Source: Mangifera indica
Lineage: Eukaryota > Streptophyta > Magnoliopsida > Sapindales > Anacardiaceae
Assembly (NCBI RefSeq): GCF_011075055.1
Contig: NC_058152.1
Coordinates: forward strand, 8,618,001-8,682,000
Direction: 5' to 3'
Length of the DNA: 64,000 bases
This document shows, in pieces, positions 12,483 through 22,921 of this stretch; the first letter of the stretch is position 1; the number at the start of each line of letters is the position of its first letter. The position numbers and the translations under genes are program-made. The notes beneath the pieces were generated by a model. That model searched no databases. It saw only the letters and a program-made list of their open reading frames with translations, and was not told where the DNA came from.

Positions 12483-15295
12483 TACGCTATCACTCCCAAG
12501 CCATTATGTGAGGCATCACAATAAATATCATACTCTACACCTTCCTTTGGTAATACTAAAATAGGAGCTATAGTCAACCACTTTTTTAACTCTTGGAAAC
12601 TCTTTTCACAAGCATCAGTCCATAGAAAAGGAGTTCCTTGTCTAGTAAGAGTTGTAAATGGCTTAGCCAACTGAACAAAACCTTGTACAAATCTCCTATA
12701 ATAGTCGGCTAGTCTTAAAAAGCTTCTGATCTCTTTCACTGTCTTCGACGTTGCCCATTCAAGTATTGTTTCTACTTTACTGGGGTCTACAACTATATCT
12801 TTCTTTGTAACCACGTGTCCCAAAAATACTACTCGATCCAATCAGAATTTACACTTAGAGAATTTGGCATACAATTTCTTTTCTCTCAATCTTTGTAACA
12901 CAAATCTCAAGTGTTCGGTATGTTATTTTTCTGATCTGGAGTATATCAAGATATCATCAATAAATACCACCAGGAATTTATCAAAACAATCATAAAATAC
13001 TCGAATTGTTAAATCCATAACGATTGTTGGGACATTAGTCAATCTAAAGGGTATTACCATAAACTCGTAGTGTCTGTAGCGAGTCCAAAAAGCTGTCTTT
13101 GAAATATCTTGCTCTACAATCCTCACTTGGTGATAACTCGACCTTAAGTTAATTTTGGAGAACACAGAAGGTCCCTTCAATTGATCAAATAAATCATCAA
13201 TTCGAGGCAACGGGTATTTATTCTTCACTGCCAGTTTATTCAACTCTCTGTAATCTATGCACATACGAAGTGACCCATCTTTTTTTTTGACAAATAGTAT
13301 GGGTGCTCCCTAAGGAGAGTGACTAGGTCTAATGAAACCCTTATCTAAAAGTTTTTGCAACTGTTTCTTTAATTCTTGTAATTCAACTAGAGCCATCTAG
13401 TAAAGGGCCTTTGAAATTGGGGCTGAGTCAGGTTCTAACTCTATACTAAACTCTAACTTTCTCTCTTGAGGTAAACCTAGTAACTCATCAAGAAAAACAT
13501 CTGGAAAATCTCGTGCTATTAGGACATCGTGAACACCTAATCTTTTAATATCATGCTCATATACCACATGAGTTAAATATCCCGTACACCTCTTTTTCAA
13601 CAATTTTTGTGCCTTTACACTGCTAATCATCATACTAGGTTGATGGCCCTCTCTGAAACTGAAGTGATCCCCCTTGTCAAGTTGGAATCAGACCTTTTTC
13701 TTTCTATAGTCAATCTTGACTCCATATCTTTCTAAGAAATCTATGCCCAGGATAACATCAAAATCGGGCATATCAAAGATAATTAAGTCCACCTTTAACT
13801 CTCTCCCATGTATCACTACCTTTTAGTCGCTTAACATCTTATCAGTAATCACACTCCCACCATCTGGCATCTCAACTCTAATGGAATGGGTAGATCTAAC
13901 AGACACTAAACCTACCATTTCAATAACCCCCGGTGCAATAAAAGAGTGTATAACTCCTGAATCAATCAATGCATACAAGGAAACAGACTGGAATAAGAGT
14001 TGACCAGTAATAGCAGATGGACTAGCCTCCGTTTGATTATGGGTAGCTATATAGACCCGTGCATTAGTACCTCTCCCTAGTTGCACTGACAGAATCAAGA
14101 TTTGTTATGGTTGTATCGGGACTGGTACCTCGATACTTTGGCAATCCTTTGCTATATGCCCTAGCTATCAATATCTATAACAAATCACTTGTTTTTGCTA
14201 GTACTAATATTCCCCATTATGACGTCTCCCACAAATCTGACACTGGGGAATATTTTCTTTTCTAGGCTTCTTATTACTCTTACCACATTTTCTACTTGCT
14301 TTTGACTGGAATTTTCTTTTTACCCTATTGTTTATGAAACTGGAGCCAATTGAACTACCCCTTGATGTTGTAGTAGGTGCTGAAATAGTCAACGAAGCAG
14401 GTAGAGCTGACCGATTTGGCATCACTGTTTGGGGTGCTGTTATTGATAAAGGTGTTGTCATAGAGGGTGCATTCTTGGGTAGCTTATTAACATATACTTC
14501 TAACCTTAATGCTCTCTCCAATGCCTCTTCATAAGTTTGAGGAGGTTGTGGTCCAGTTAGCACATGCAAGGCTATCTCCAATCTAAGGCCCTGAAGAAAT
14601 CTGCCCAGTCGAAGACTAGGTGTACTCACCATGCCTGAAGCAAAACTAGATAGGACCTCAAAACAGGTAGAATAATCCTTTACTAAACCCTCCCCTTGCT
14701 ACAAAGAAATGAACTCCTGAACTTTAACTGCTACCACATCAACTGTTTTGTATTGGGCCTCAAATGACCTTTTGAAGTCCTGCCAGGTCATTAGATCCAT
14801 ATTTCTGGTTTCTTTAACCAGGTCCCACTATATGTGGGCCTCTCTCCTCATTAAGAAATTGGCATACTGAACTTTTTCTCTATTGGTCATAGGAAACAAA
14901 TCCATGGTACTTTCCACCTACTTGATCCACTCATCAACCACCAAAGGATCTTTAGTACCTTTAAATTCAAGAGGGGTATGCTGACTAGGTAAGGAATAAA
15001 TGGGCTCAAACCGCCTTTGAGCTCCAAATCTCCTCTCCCCTCATTCCTCATTTCATTTCTGATTCTTCTATGACATCTTTACGAATCTCACTTCTAATCT
15101 CATCTTAGATAGCCTCTCTGGCTATATTTTTAGGTGTGGGTCTATCTTGACTCTCAATCAACACCTGACGGACTATATCTCTGTTTTCTACTAGCCCAAA
15201 TCTTGAACCACCTGATGGGGTAGGGTTAGATGATTCTCCGCCTCTCTTTGAATACCCTTTCCACGACCCCGTCCTCGTTTTGTGGTACTCCTCAT
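12423..15295 (-). pseudogene. Gypsy element 2 gag-pol (Gag, protease, RT, RNase H start)
   Basis: Read on the minus strand from ATG 15295: a Gag region, a zinc-knuckle region (near 14220-14240 'CQICGRRH', the second knuckle degraded near 14160-14200), an aspartic protease ('LYALIDSGVIHSFIAPG', near 13920-13980), and RT. The RT has '[11 protein letters not shown]', '[19 protein letters not shown]' and catalytic FIDD near 12960. It ends at the start of RNase H ('[11 protein letters not shown]', near 12500-12530). Stops appear in nearly every domain. The homologue at 49171-53852 continues through integrase, which is absent here. Confidence 0.85.
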
Positions 15296-15512
15296 CTAAT
15301 AACAGTATAAATGTAATTATATAAAGATTTTATCATTCTATTATTTGAATATAGGCAAAGAAAACAACTTACTACAGTCGATTCTCGAGAACTGACCTAC
15401 GAGACATGAAGGGCACTTGTGCAATATAAGAATGCAAAACTATATATAAATATTATATTATATTATATTACAACATATTTTATTATATCCACCTTTAAAC
15501 ACCCAAAATCGC

Positions 15513-15524
15513 GCTCTGATACCA
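15513..15524 (-). other. Primer binding site of gypsy element 2
   Basis: On the minus strand this reads TGGTATCAGAGC, a perfect 12-base initiator-Met-tRNA primer site, four bases inside the 5' LTR. Confidence 0.88.
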
Positions 15525-15859
15525 AAAATATAACCTATTCTAACCAATAGGTGTGTTACAGAAAAACGGTAAAAGTTCTCCTGTTTTTGAGGGCTTGGGG
15601 AATTCTTTTTTTTGCCCTGTAACACTTCTAATTAGCAATTCACACAAACCAGTCCTACCAATTGATTGAATTTTCATCAACATCATCACAATTAACAAAA
15701 TAAATACTTAATAGTAAGTATCATAAAAATTAGCACTCATAGAAACTTTATAACCAATTTCAATGACTAGCTATATATATATATATATATACACACACAC
15801 AATCACATATATACATATAGGAAACAAAATATATACATATCCACCAATATCTATATCAA

Positions 15860-15860
<1 letters not shown>

Positions 15861-15937
<77 letters not shown>
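15861..15937. repeat. (TA)n microsatellite inside an LTR
   Basis: About 38 TA units without interruption. Equivalent but different-length TA tracts lie in the same LTR position at 12231-12350, 48541-48700 and 55928-55990. The open reading frames across it on both strands (alternating Ile/Tyr) are artefacts of the repeat. Confidence 0.95.
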
Positions 15938-15942
<5 letters not shown>

Positions 15943-16239
15943 TATTCACACATTCATTCCTTTTCTTACTATACAAATATGATTCACTCGTTATGATTTA
16001 TACATGTATGAATGCCATGATTTTTCAATTTTCTGATCGTACATCTTTTTAAACTCTTTATCAGCCATATAGGGTTGTATACATGATTCTCATGCAAATG
16101 ACTTTCACAAAATATTTGCTAATTCTTTTCTTTTTTTTTTTGTTTGTCAAATATTTTCATTGACTAGGCTAGACTACATAGGACAGTACTCACAGTCACC
16201 ATACAAGGTACAATCCTCTCTTACATGCATATTTCACTA

Positions 16240-16372
16240 TTTTTTCTTTGTTGTCCTTACAATTGAGCTGACATCTTTCTTTGTTGTCCACATAGTATAG
16301 CTAATACTTTCTTTGTTGTTCATACAGTACAGCTAATATCTTTTTTTGTTGTCCATATAGTACAGCTCTCAT
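16240..16372. repeat. Minisatellite inside LTR (TTTCTTTGTTGTCC units)
   Basis: Four to five degenerate units of about 30-40 bp, each with 'TTTCTTTGTTGTCCA' followed by 'TAGTACAGCT'. This is the reverse complement of the array at 47668-47815 and 55062-55285. Confidence 0.8.
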
Positions 16373-17580
16373 GTAAGGATTTTAAGTATGTTTTCTGTTT
16401 TCCTATATCATATGAGTCATTATAAAACCAAAAACACTTATTTCCATTTTCTGAAAACATGCATAACTTAGAAAATGTTTTTCCTCTTTCTTTATTTTTC
16501 TAAAATCATACATTTATATATAACTTATGCATCAAATTAATTTCAAAATATACAATATAGACTTAATATAAGGGTTATTCTACATATCATGCACATAATT
16601 AAGCAAAAATTAACCTACATCACATTCAATGACACTTTTACCCTTATGGTCAAAAATTACATGCTTACCTTTAGTACAAATTCTTTCATCATTTCATCAT
16701 TTCTCACATATTCAATACACAAAATCTACTAAGCTAACCCTAAGAATATGAAATGTCTAAAATACCTTTATGACCAAACATTACATCATAAGTCCTAATG
16801 AATTTCTTTATTCTTTTAAGCATAAATCACCTTAATTCTAATACCTTATACACTTATATAAGTAAAGGTTATTTAAATACCCTAACTCAAATTACTTCAA
16901 GTATGTAAAGTATGAAATTCTTATATTTTCTTTGCTAATTAGGTGATTTAAGCCTATCCTCCTTCTTTTTTTCTTCCTAGCAACCTTAATAAACCAAAAA
17001 CATAATCATCCATCAAAACTCTAAACTTCACATCTCTTAAAAATTAAACTTTTTACCTTAGAGCTTACCAGAATTGATAGATCTACACTTTTTATAATTG
17101 GAGGCTTTGGAAATTAGGTGGTTTAGCTGGGTTTTTTGATAAATTTTGCTTGAAGGAAAAACTTTAGTTAAAATTATGGAGATTCTCAGCTAAGGAAGAA
17201 GAAAATGAATAGTTGGTTGGTTTAATAAACTTTTTGGACTAATTTACCCTTATTTTTTTTCCAAAAATGACTATTTTATCCTTAACCAATTACCACAAAC
17301 CTTTAGCACCATTATATAATTTCAAGTGTGTCATTCAATTTACATTACCACTTTGTCTCTTAAATATTTCTAAAATGACCATTTTACCCCCTTTAAAAAT
17401 TATTGCTCATTTAGTAGTTTTCTATAGTTCTTTTACAAATTCTTTAAACAACAAGTTATAAAATCAACTCTAGGGGTAATTTTGGAAGTAGAGTTCACTG
17501 GCATACCTGAATCCGGGTGTTACATTAAGGCTATTAAAGAATGACTGACACTTAAATGTGTTCTTGAAGTGTGAAGTTTT

Positions 17581-17880
17581 TTTTTTTGATAATCAAGGAC
17601 CCTGTTCGTATTTGTTGGATGGGTAAACCCAAGGCATAGTAACTGAACACATAACCACTACACCATGTAAGTCAAGGTTTCACAAGCATGATAGAGGCAT
17701 AAACCTTGACCTTTAGCTTGAAAATTCTAAAATTTTATTAATCTTTAGGGTTTACATGATGTGGCTGCTGGGAACCAAGTAAGTTAAAGTTTTATAAACA
17801 TGACAAAGGCTTGAACTTAGGTCGTTACCTTGGAAGTTCTAATGCTCCATCAGTTTTGCTAACCTTTGGAGTCACGTTGC
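17581..17880 (-). mobile_element. tRNA-derived SINE, tandem (dimeric) copy
   Basis: On the minus strand it starts with a tRNA-like head: box-A-like 'TAGCAAAACTGATGG' (near 17854-17868) and box-B-like 'AAGTTCAAGCC' (near 17811-17821). A second, degraded head and body follow from about 17750, and it ends 'GATTATC' plus an A-run (T-run 17577-17587 on plus). The host RT reading is interrupted exactly here. AAGTTTT at 17574-17580 and 17882-17888 is a likely target duplication. Related copies are at 37237-37435 and 32396-32500. Confidence 0.7.
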
Positions 17881-18308
17881 AAAGTTTTCATTGCTTGGCT
17901 AGCTTCTATAGGAGATTTGTCAAAGATTTTAGCACACTTGCCACACCACTGACTAAAATTGTGAAAAAAATGTGGGTTTTAAATGGGGAAGTGAACAAGA
18001 CAATGCATTTAATCTACTTAAGGAAAAATTAAGTTCTGCACCATTACTTGTTTTACCTAACTTTACTAAAACTTTTGAAATTGAGTATGATGTTTCATGT
18101 ATTGGCATAAGGATTCTTTTAATGCAAGAGTGACAATCCATCACATTCTTTAGTGAAAAGTTAAACGAGGCAACACTTAACTATCCAACTTATGATGAGG
18201 AGATGTATACATTAGTAAAGGCCTTAGAAACATAGCAGCATTACCTTTGGCCTAAAAAGTTCATGATGCATACTTATCATTAGTCCTTAAACCATTTGAA
18301 GGGATAAG

Positions 18309-19060
18309 TGATGGAGATCGAGGTATTGATCAAGTGCAACAAAATAAGAATTCCCAAGATCCTTTGTAAGGAATCAGTGGTCTAATGACTAAAGCAAGGA
18401 CAAAAAAGATGAAAGAGGCTTTACAAGGCTTAATCATGGAGATGCATGACAAAGAGGCTGTTCTAGAAGTTTCTAATGCTACACCAAGGATAATCACTTA
18501 TCTTTATGTGCAAGATAATGACCAAGGCTTAGAACTTGAAGAATAAAGCTTGGAGTCCATGATATAATTTTGGGCTGCATGGACCAAGCTAAAGAAAGGC
18601 TTAAATAAAATGATTAGGCGTTTTGGGTTGTTAGATTTTAAGTTAAGGCTAAATATACATGTAAAAGACTTAACTTTATGGGTTTATTTGGGCTTGTAGG
18701 TTGGCCCATGTCTTGATATATTAGCTAGGGTTTTTTTACTTTGGCTTTTATGCCTAAGATTATGATGATTTCATGCCTATATAAAGGCTACAACTATGAA
18801 AAACGAAAATAGACATAACATTAATAATTTTGAGGTATTTTTAGCAAACTTTGCTTTGTTTCCTTGTGTTCTTGGAAGAATACATCATCTTGACTTATCA
18901 AATGAGTGATCAACCTTTGTGGCATCTTAAGATTGGGGTTTTAAGGACTTGGTTTCCTCCGGGTTCTAATCTGATTGATCAAATTTGTTTTCTAGCTTTT
19001 TTGGGGTGTGCATAATGGATAAGGGTTCCTAGGAGAGGTAGCATAATAGGTTCTTTATCA
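18309..19060 (+). repeat. Right LTR of gypsy element 1
   Basis: A 752-bp LTR starting TGATGG and ending TTTATCA. Its first part keeps an open frame of about 60 codons ('MTKARTKKMKEALQGLIMEM', near 18383-18442) ending at TAA near 18544, similar to the C-terminal tail of plant gypsy Pol proteins, so pol probably ended inside the LTR. Purine-rich GAAGGGATAAG just upstream is a plausible polypurine tract. Confidence 0.85.
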
Positions 19061-20984
19061 TCTAACCTCTTGGTAAACCTATGGACAAGTGAAAAGGAAC
19101 TTCATGAAGACAAAAATGCATAAAGGGAAGACTATGAGGGGAGAGATAAGGCCTAGTTAGAATGTTAATCTAGTGCAAAACGAGTAGTCTAATCGATTTG
19201 CCTATCCTAAAGAAGAAATAACAATCAATGTTAAAGGTAGAGTGGTTAGTGTTAAAAAGGTTGAAAAACAAAAGAGAAAAGAATAACAAAAGATAAAGAA
19301 GGTTGCCCAAAAAAAGGTGCAAACCTCGACCAAAGGAAAAGAGATTATACAAAGTGAAAATGTGACAAGTCCAACAAAGCCTTTGGAGGAAAACATTGGC
19401 AAAAATAAAGAAAGTAAAGCTGGAAACCAAGGCATCATAATCAAAGAAAGAATTGACCATGGGATGGCTTCGGATAAAGATGATCTTGAATCTCCATAGG
19501 TGATCCTATTTAGAAAGCTTCTAAAGGTGGATAAGAAAGAGCTAAAATATGCTTCAAGTAAAAAAATAAGTAAGTATCAAAGGAAGACGTTGGCTAAGAA
19601 GAGGAAGGAATCGTTACCTTCAAAAGAAGTTGATTAATTTGGGATCTTGGAATGTAAAAGGGCTTAATTCCTTTTTAAATAAAAAGGAAATAAAGCTTTT
19701 TGTAACTAAGAATAAGTTAGAAATGGCTATTTTTTGGAAACAAAAGTAAGGGATAAGAATTGCAAAAAGATTAAAAAGAATTCTTTTGGTGATTCATACT
19801 ATATTAACAATAATGACTTGAACCCTAGAGGCTGAATTTGGGTGGCTTGGAATCAAAATATACTTCAAGTGAAAGTTATGGGAAAATCATTGCAAGGTAT
19901 CCATTTTGAGGTTACGATACTTTCTATTTGAGAGGAATTTTATGTTACTTTTGTTTATGGCCTAAATGACTATATTGAAAGGAGAAAACTATGTGATGAA
20001 ATTGTGCTTTACTTTAGGGTTGTCCAAAACCATCCTTGGGTTATTTTAGGTGATTTTAATATTACATGGAAGATGAATGAAAAGAAAAGAGGCTTAGATA
20101 GGTGGGAAACTCATCAAGAAGATTTGAAAAATTGTTGCATGCATGCCAATTAAAGAACCTAAGGTACATAAGGTCTAATTATACTCGAAATAATGAAAGT
20201 GAAGGAGAGTGAAAGAGATAGAATGATAACTTGTCAATTGGATAAAATTCTCATCAATGAAGTATAGCTTGTTAAATTATTAAACTTTATAGGAATTTTC
20301 CAACCCAATTCTCTATCTAATCACTACCCAAGTATACTCCTCAGTGGTGACCAAAGAGAATGAAAGAGGCCTCCTTTTAAGTTCTTTAACTATTGGGTAG
20401 ATAATCAGAATTTTATACTACATGTGGAAAGTGTTTAGAGAGAAGATGTTAGAGGAAGCCTTATATTTCATCTTTGCACTAAATTGAAAAGAATGAAGGT
20501 TAAACTTAGAGAACTTAACATGAAAAAATTTTGGTGTATTTCAGAGAGAGTTAAAGTTGCTAGGTATGCTTTTGAAGACATTCAAAATTGACTTGCAAGA
20601 TCCCCCCAAGATAGTGGTTTGATTGATGAAGAAAAAAGTAAAGTTCAAGATTATATGAGGCTTAGTTAGACGGAAGAAGCTTTCATGAAGCAAAAGTCTA
20701 GAGTTCAATGGTTAAAAAAAGGAGACCAAAATAAAGTTATTTTTTCAATTGTATCAAAGGGAGATGAAATAGAAATGCTATAAATAGCATATGCCGAGAG
20801 GATATGAATACCACCTTTGAGAAGGAAAAAGTGAAAAAGGAGTTGGTTGTTTTTTTTTTTGAAACCTCCTTAAAGGCCAAGGTAACGGTGTCATTCCAAG
20901 ATCGACATATGACAACCTTGACCACATCTCTTTTGCTCAATATAGGCGTTTCAGTAGTTCTCTCATCTAGTGATTTGCATTAAC

Positions 20985-21490
20985 AGTTCACATTTAAAAG
21001 AGAAGTACCTTAAGATGTTACTCATTGCTATTAGGAAAAACGATGATAATCAGATTTATCCATTGGCCCCTAATATCGACAAAAAGGAGGAATTGGATAT
21101 GTGGACACCCTTCCTAAGATATTAAAAAATGTGTATCACATACATCTCAAACTTGTCTATTATTTCAAATTCACATCCTTCAATCATTACATCAGTGGCA
21201 AACGTATTACAAAATGCCCACCATAATTATTGTAACCACCACATAAAAGCTAAAATGTCTGTTTACTTCAAAAAAAACCAAGGCTATTAAAGGATTATTT
21301 TGAAGGGTTGCTAAGAGATATCATATCTTTGATTTTGATCCTACCATAAGGATGATTAATTGGGTAAATCCTAGTGTCGCAAACTTTATGACAAACATTT
21401 AGTTAATAAATAGGCATAAGCTCACTTTGGTAGGTTTTGTTACAATATCGTGATGACTAATATTGTCGAGTCTTTCAATGCTTTGTGATG
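20985..21490 (+). pseudogene. Mutator-like (MuDR/MULE) transposase core relic
   Basis: One frame reads, with few stops, like the DDE transposase core of plant MULEs: 'SHLKEKYLKMLLIAI', 'NQIYPLAPNIDKKEE', then 'SNSHPSIITSVANVLQNAHH', 'NYCNHHIKAKM', 'LF.RVAKRYHIFDFDP', and after a frameshift 'YNIVMTNIVESFNAL'. In the family the pattern is D-G-T-H-L-K...NQI-PLAF...SDRH..I..A....FP.A.H..C.YH. Here the first catalytic Asp position reads Asn and the DRH motif reads NSH, so it is dead. I see no terminal repeats around it. It follows the end of the LINE B relic. Confidence 0.7.
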
Positions 21491-21910
21491 TGATTCAACT
21501 CATACTCTATAATCAAGCTCTAATACTTTAAAAACCAATAGCCATGACCAAGCCTATGCTTATTCCCTATGTCATTCAACCCCATTAGCTTTAATAGGCT
21601 CAAACCACTTAATTGGGTGTCATGTAACATCCAAGCCCAATAAAGTTGCTTCTTTGTTTAAGTGTTGTTTAGTTAAGTATATATTAGCTTAATTTGTGTT
21701 TATGTGTAATTGAACAGTATTAGTAGTATATTAGTCAATGGGTGAGCAACCAAGTCAAAGGAAGCCTAAATGAAGGAGACAGGATTGACAAGTGCTAAGC
21801 TCAAGACATTACCTAATTCGACAAGGACAAGAGATGACACATAAGGTGACTCTTTGTTGCATTTCCTCTTTGAGCATATCCCAAAAACTAATGATATTTG
21901 GATTGAGATC
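21491..21910. other. Unassigned AT-rich sequence
   Basis: No coding region is recognised. A TGTAACATCC near 21625 looks like the start of a gypsy LTR, but no partner was found. The solo LTR begins at 21911. Confidence 0.4.
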
Positions 21911-22903
21911 TGATGTATTTTCAGCTACCTCTCCAACCCTAGCTTCCAAGTCTCTATCAAATCTACATTTGGCTCAAGCCACCATTGAGAATGAAGAATT
22001 AGCTCCATGCAAGCCCAAAGATTCATTGCTTTTTCCACCTTGGCCCAACTTTACTTTTGGGTGCAATCTCATTACTTGCATCCAATGCCTTAATGAAATG
22101 GAAACTTAAATGAGTCCAAGAAGCCAACTACAAGCCCACTTGAAGCCCAAGTAGATGAGGCAACCCTCTATCACTTAAATGGAGCCCAAGATGTCATGAA
22201 GCCCATTTAGTTGGATTGCAACTAAAAAGGAAGCAAGTAACTTTAGTTGGTGGACATAGTTCCACCTTTTAGGGAAAAGTTGTTCCCTTTTGTTGTTTTC
22301 TTCAATTAATATGGTATGACCTTAGTATTGAATGAATGGTTAAGTTTAAATGAAAGGAAAAGCTTTCATGTCAAATTAATGCCCAATGTTTGCCACCACT
22401 TGCTCTTGTATATGAAAGTGGATTTTCACTTGTAAAAGCTAGACTTCTTTGATAATGAAATATTCAAGTAAAGCTTTGTAGTTTTTCTTTAGTTGCTTTT
22501 TCCTTTATCCAATTCATCTTGGAGGAAGAATTGGTGGTGGAAGACCCCAAGGTTGGTAGAAATTTCCTTTATGCCTTGGTTAACTTTCTTGTTACCCTTG
22601 AAATCCGAAGTGTGAATGTGTGTTGTATGCCCAGATACTATTCACAGTGTGTGATTTTGCCATTTTCAGATTTTGTCATCAAACTTTGAAACAAGTTTTG
22701 AATGTCTTGTTGGTTGAGTTGTGATTGCTATAATATACCATTAGAAAGGTCTTTGAATACGCTTTCCAATGATCTATACTTTGTATGTTTTGGAGGTCAT
22801 TTGATTGGTTAAATTAGAAGACAAAGTGCTATTGTGTCATATGAACATTAATTTCCAGATTTGAGTTTGTGAATTGTTGCATTGCCTTGATGGATATGTA
22901 CCA
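21911..22903 (+). repeat. Solo LTR, family T
   Basis: A 993-bp LTR starting TGATGTATTT and ending TGTACCA, homologous along its length to the LTRs at 41932-42959 and 45024-46051 (opposite orientation) and to 27229-29268. Perfect 5-bp duplication AGATC at 21906-21910 and 22904-22908. No internal region is attached, so it was left by recombination between two LTRs of one element. Confidence 0.8.
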
Positions 22904-22921
22904 AGATCTCAAAGGGCATTA

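Larger units (their letters stand above)
11988..17524 (-). mobile_element. Ty3/gypsy element 2 (minus strand), deleted
   Basis: A minus-strand element inserted in element 1, flanked by near-matching 5-bp sequences (GTAAG 11983-11987, TTAAG 17525-17529). Its 5' LTR is 15529-17524, then primer site, gag, protease, RT and the start of RNase H. Integrase and most of the 3' LTR are lost, leaving only 11988 to about 12482 of the latter. It belongs to the same family as the complete element at 46497-56228: the proteins, LTR ends (TGTAAC...GTTACA), LTR minisatellite and LTR TA-tract all match. Confidence 0.88.
15529..17524 (-). repeat. 5' LTR of gypsy element 2 (1996 bp)
   Basis: The right edge reads GTTACA (minus-strand TGTAAC). 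The left edge is TATAAC where TGTAAC is expected, a mutation of the terminal dinucleotide. It contains a long (TA)n run at 15861-15937 and a tandem minisatellite at 16240-16372, and is homologous in reverse to 46497-48951 and 53889-56228. Confidence 0.85.
11736..18308 (+). pseudogene. Gypsy element 1 pol, second RT/RNase H copy, split twice
   Basis: After the integrase break the reading returns to the middle of an RT ('CAFIGRFVVVYFEDILKYS', near 11766-11822), homologous to 10286-10344 but not identical. Its first catalytic Asp reads Glu (YFED). It continues to 'ISVDEEK' at 11987, is cut by the minus-strand element, resumes at 17525 ('KAIKE'), is cut by the SINE, and resumes near 17885 ('FHCLASFYRRFVKDFSTLATPLT'). 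RNase H runs to about 18300 ('[13 protein letters not shown]', 'QHYLWPKK'). It then meets the right LTR, so integrase and the rest of pol are missing. Confidence 0.8.
8911..19060 (+). mobile_element. Ty3/gypsy element 1, rearranged, with two nested insertions
   Basis: Two LTRs in direct orientation (8911-9663, 18309-19060) bound a pol region, with a TCTAA duplication outside. An initiator-Met-tRNA primer site follows the left LTR. Gag and protease are missing: RT sequence starts within about 100 bp of the primer site. Pol runs RT, RNase H, integrase start, then jumps back to a second RT and RNase H, and reaches the right LTR with no integrase. The second RT is interrupted by a minus-strand gypsy element (11988-17524) and by SINE sequence (17581-17880). 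Removing both inserts rejoins a continuous RT-RNase H reading. Confidence 0.85.
7262..20970 (+). mobile_element. LINE B, split by a 10-kb gypsy insertion
   Basis: The left part (7262-8905) is a T-rich 5' UTR plus a decayed ORF1 (from about 8070, with a zinc knuckle 'CLGCNLYGHGKEEC' near 8830-8872). The right part (19066-20970) carries on with the Lys-rich ORF1 tail and then ORF2. The endonuclease is readable from near 19632 ('SWNVKGLNS'), with 'GDFNI' near 20049 and 'SDHYPS' near 20319, followed by the linker region ('KQKSRVQWLKKGDQN') near 20690. The parts are separated by an LTR element with a perfect TCTAA duplication at 8906-8910 and 19061-19065. Everything is full of stops. The RT and 3' end are absent, replaced near 20970 by a Mutator-like transposase relic. 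Confidence 0.75.

Noticed and set aside
12224..16000. ORFs made of Tyr/Ile repeats, e.g. at 15763-15996 and 12224-12412
   Set aside because: They are translations of TA/ATAC microsatellites in LTRs, open on both strands.
17800..17880. A possible tRNA gene on the minus strand
   Set aside because: Box A and B-like sequences exist but no cloverleaf is complete; the unit recurs with an A-tail, so it is a SINE head.
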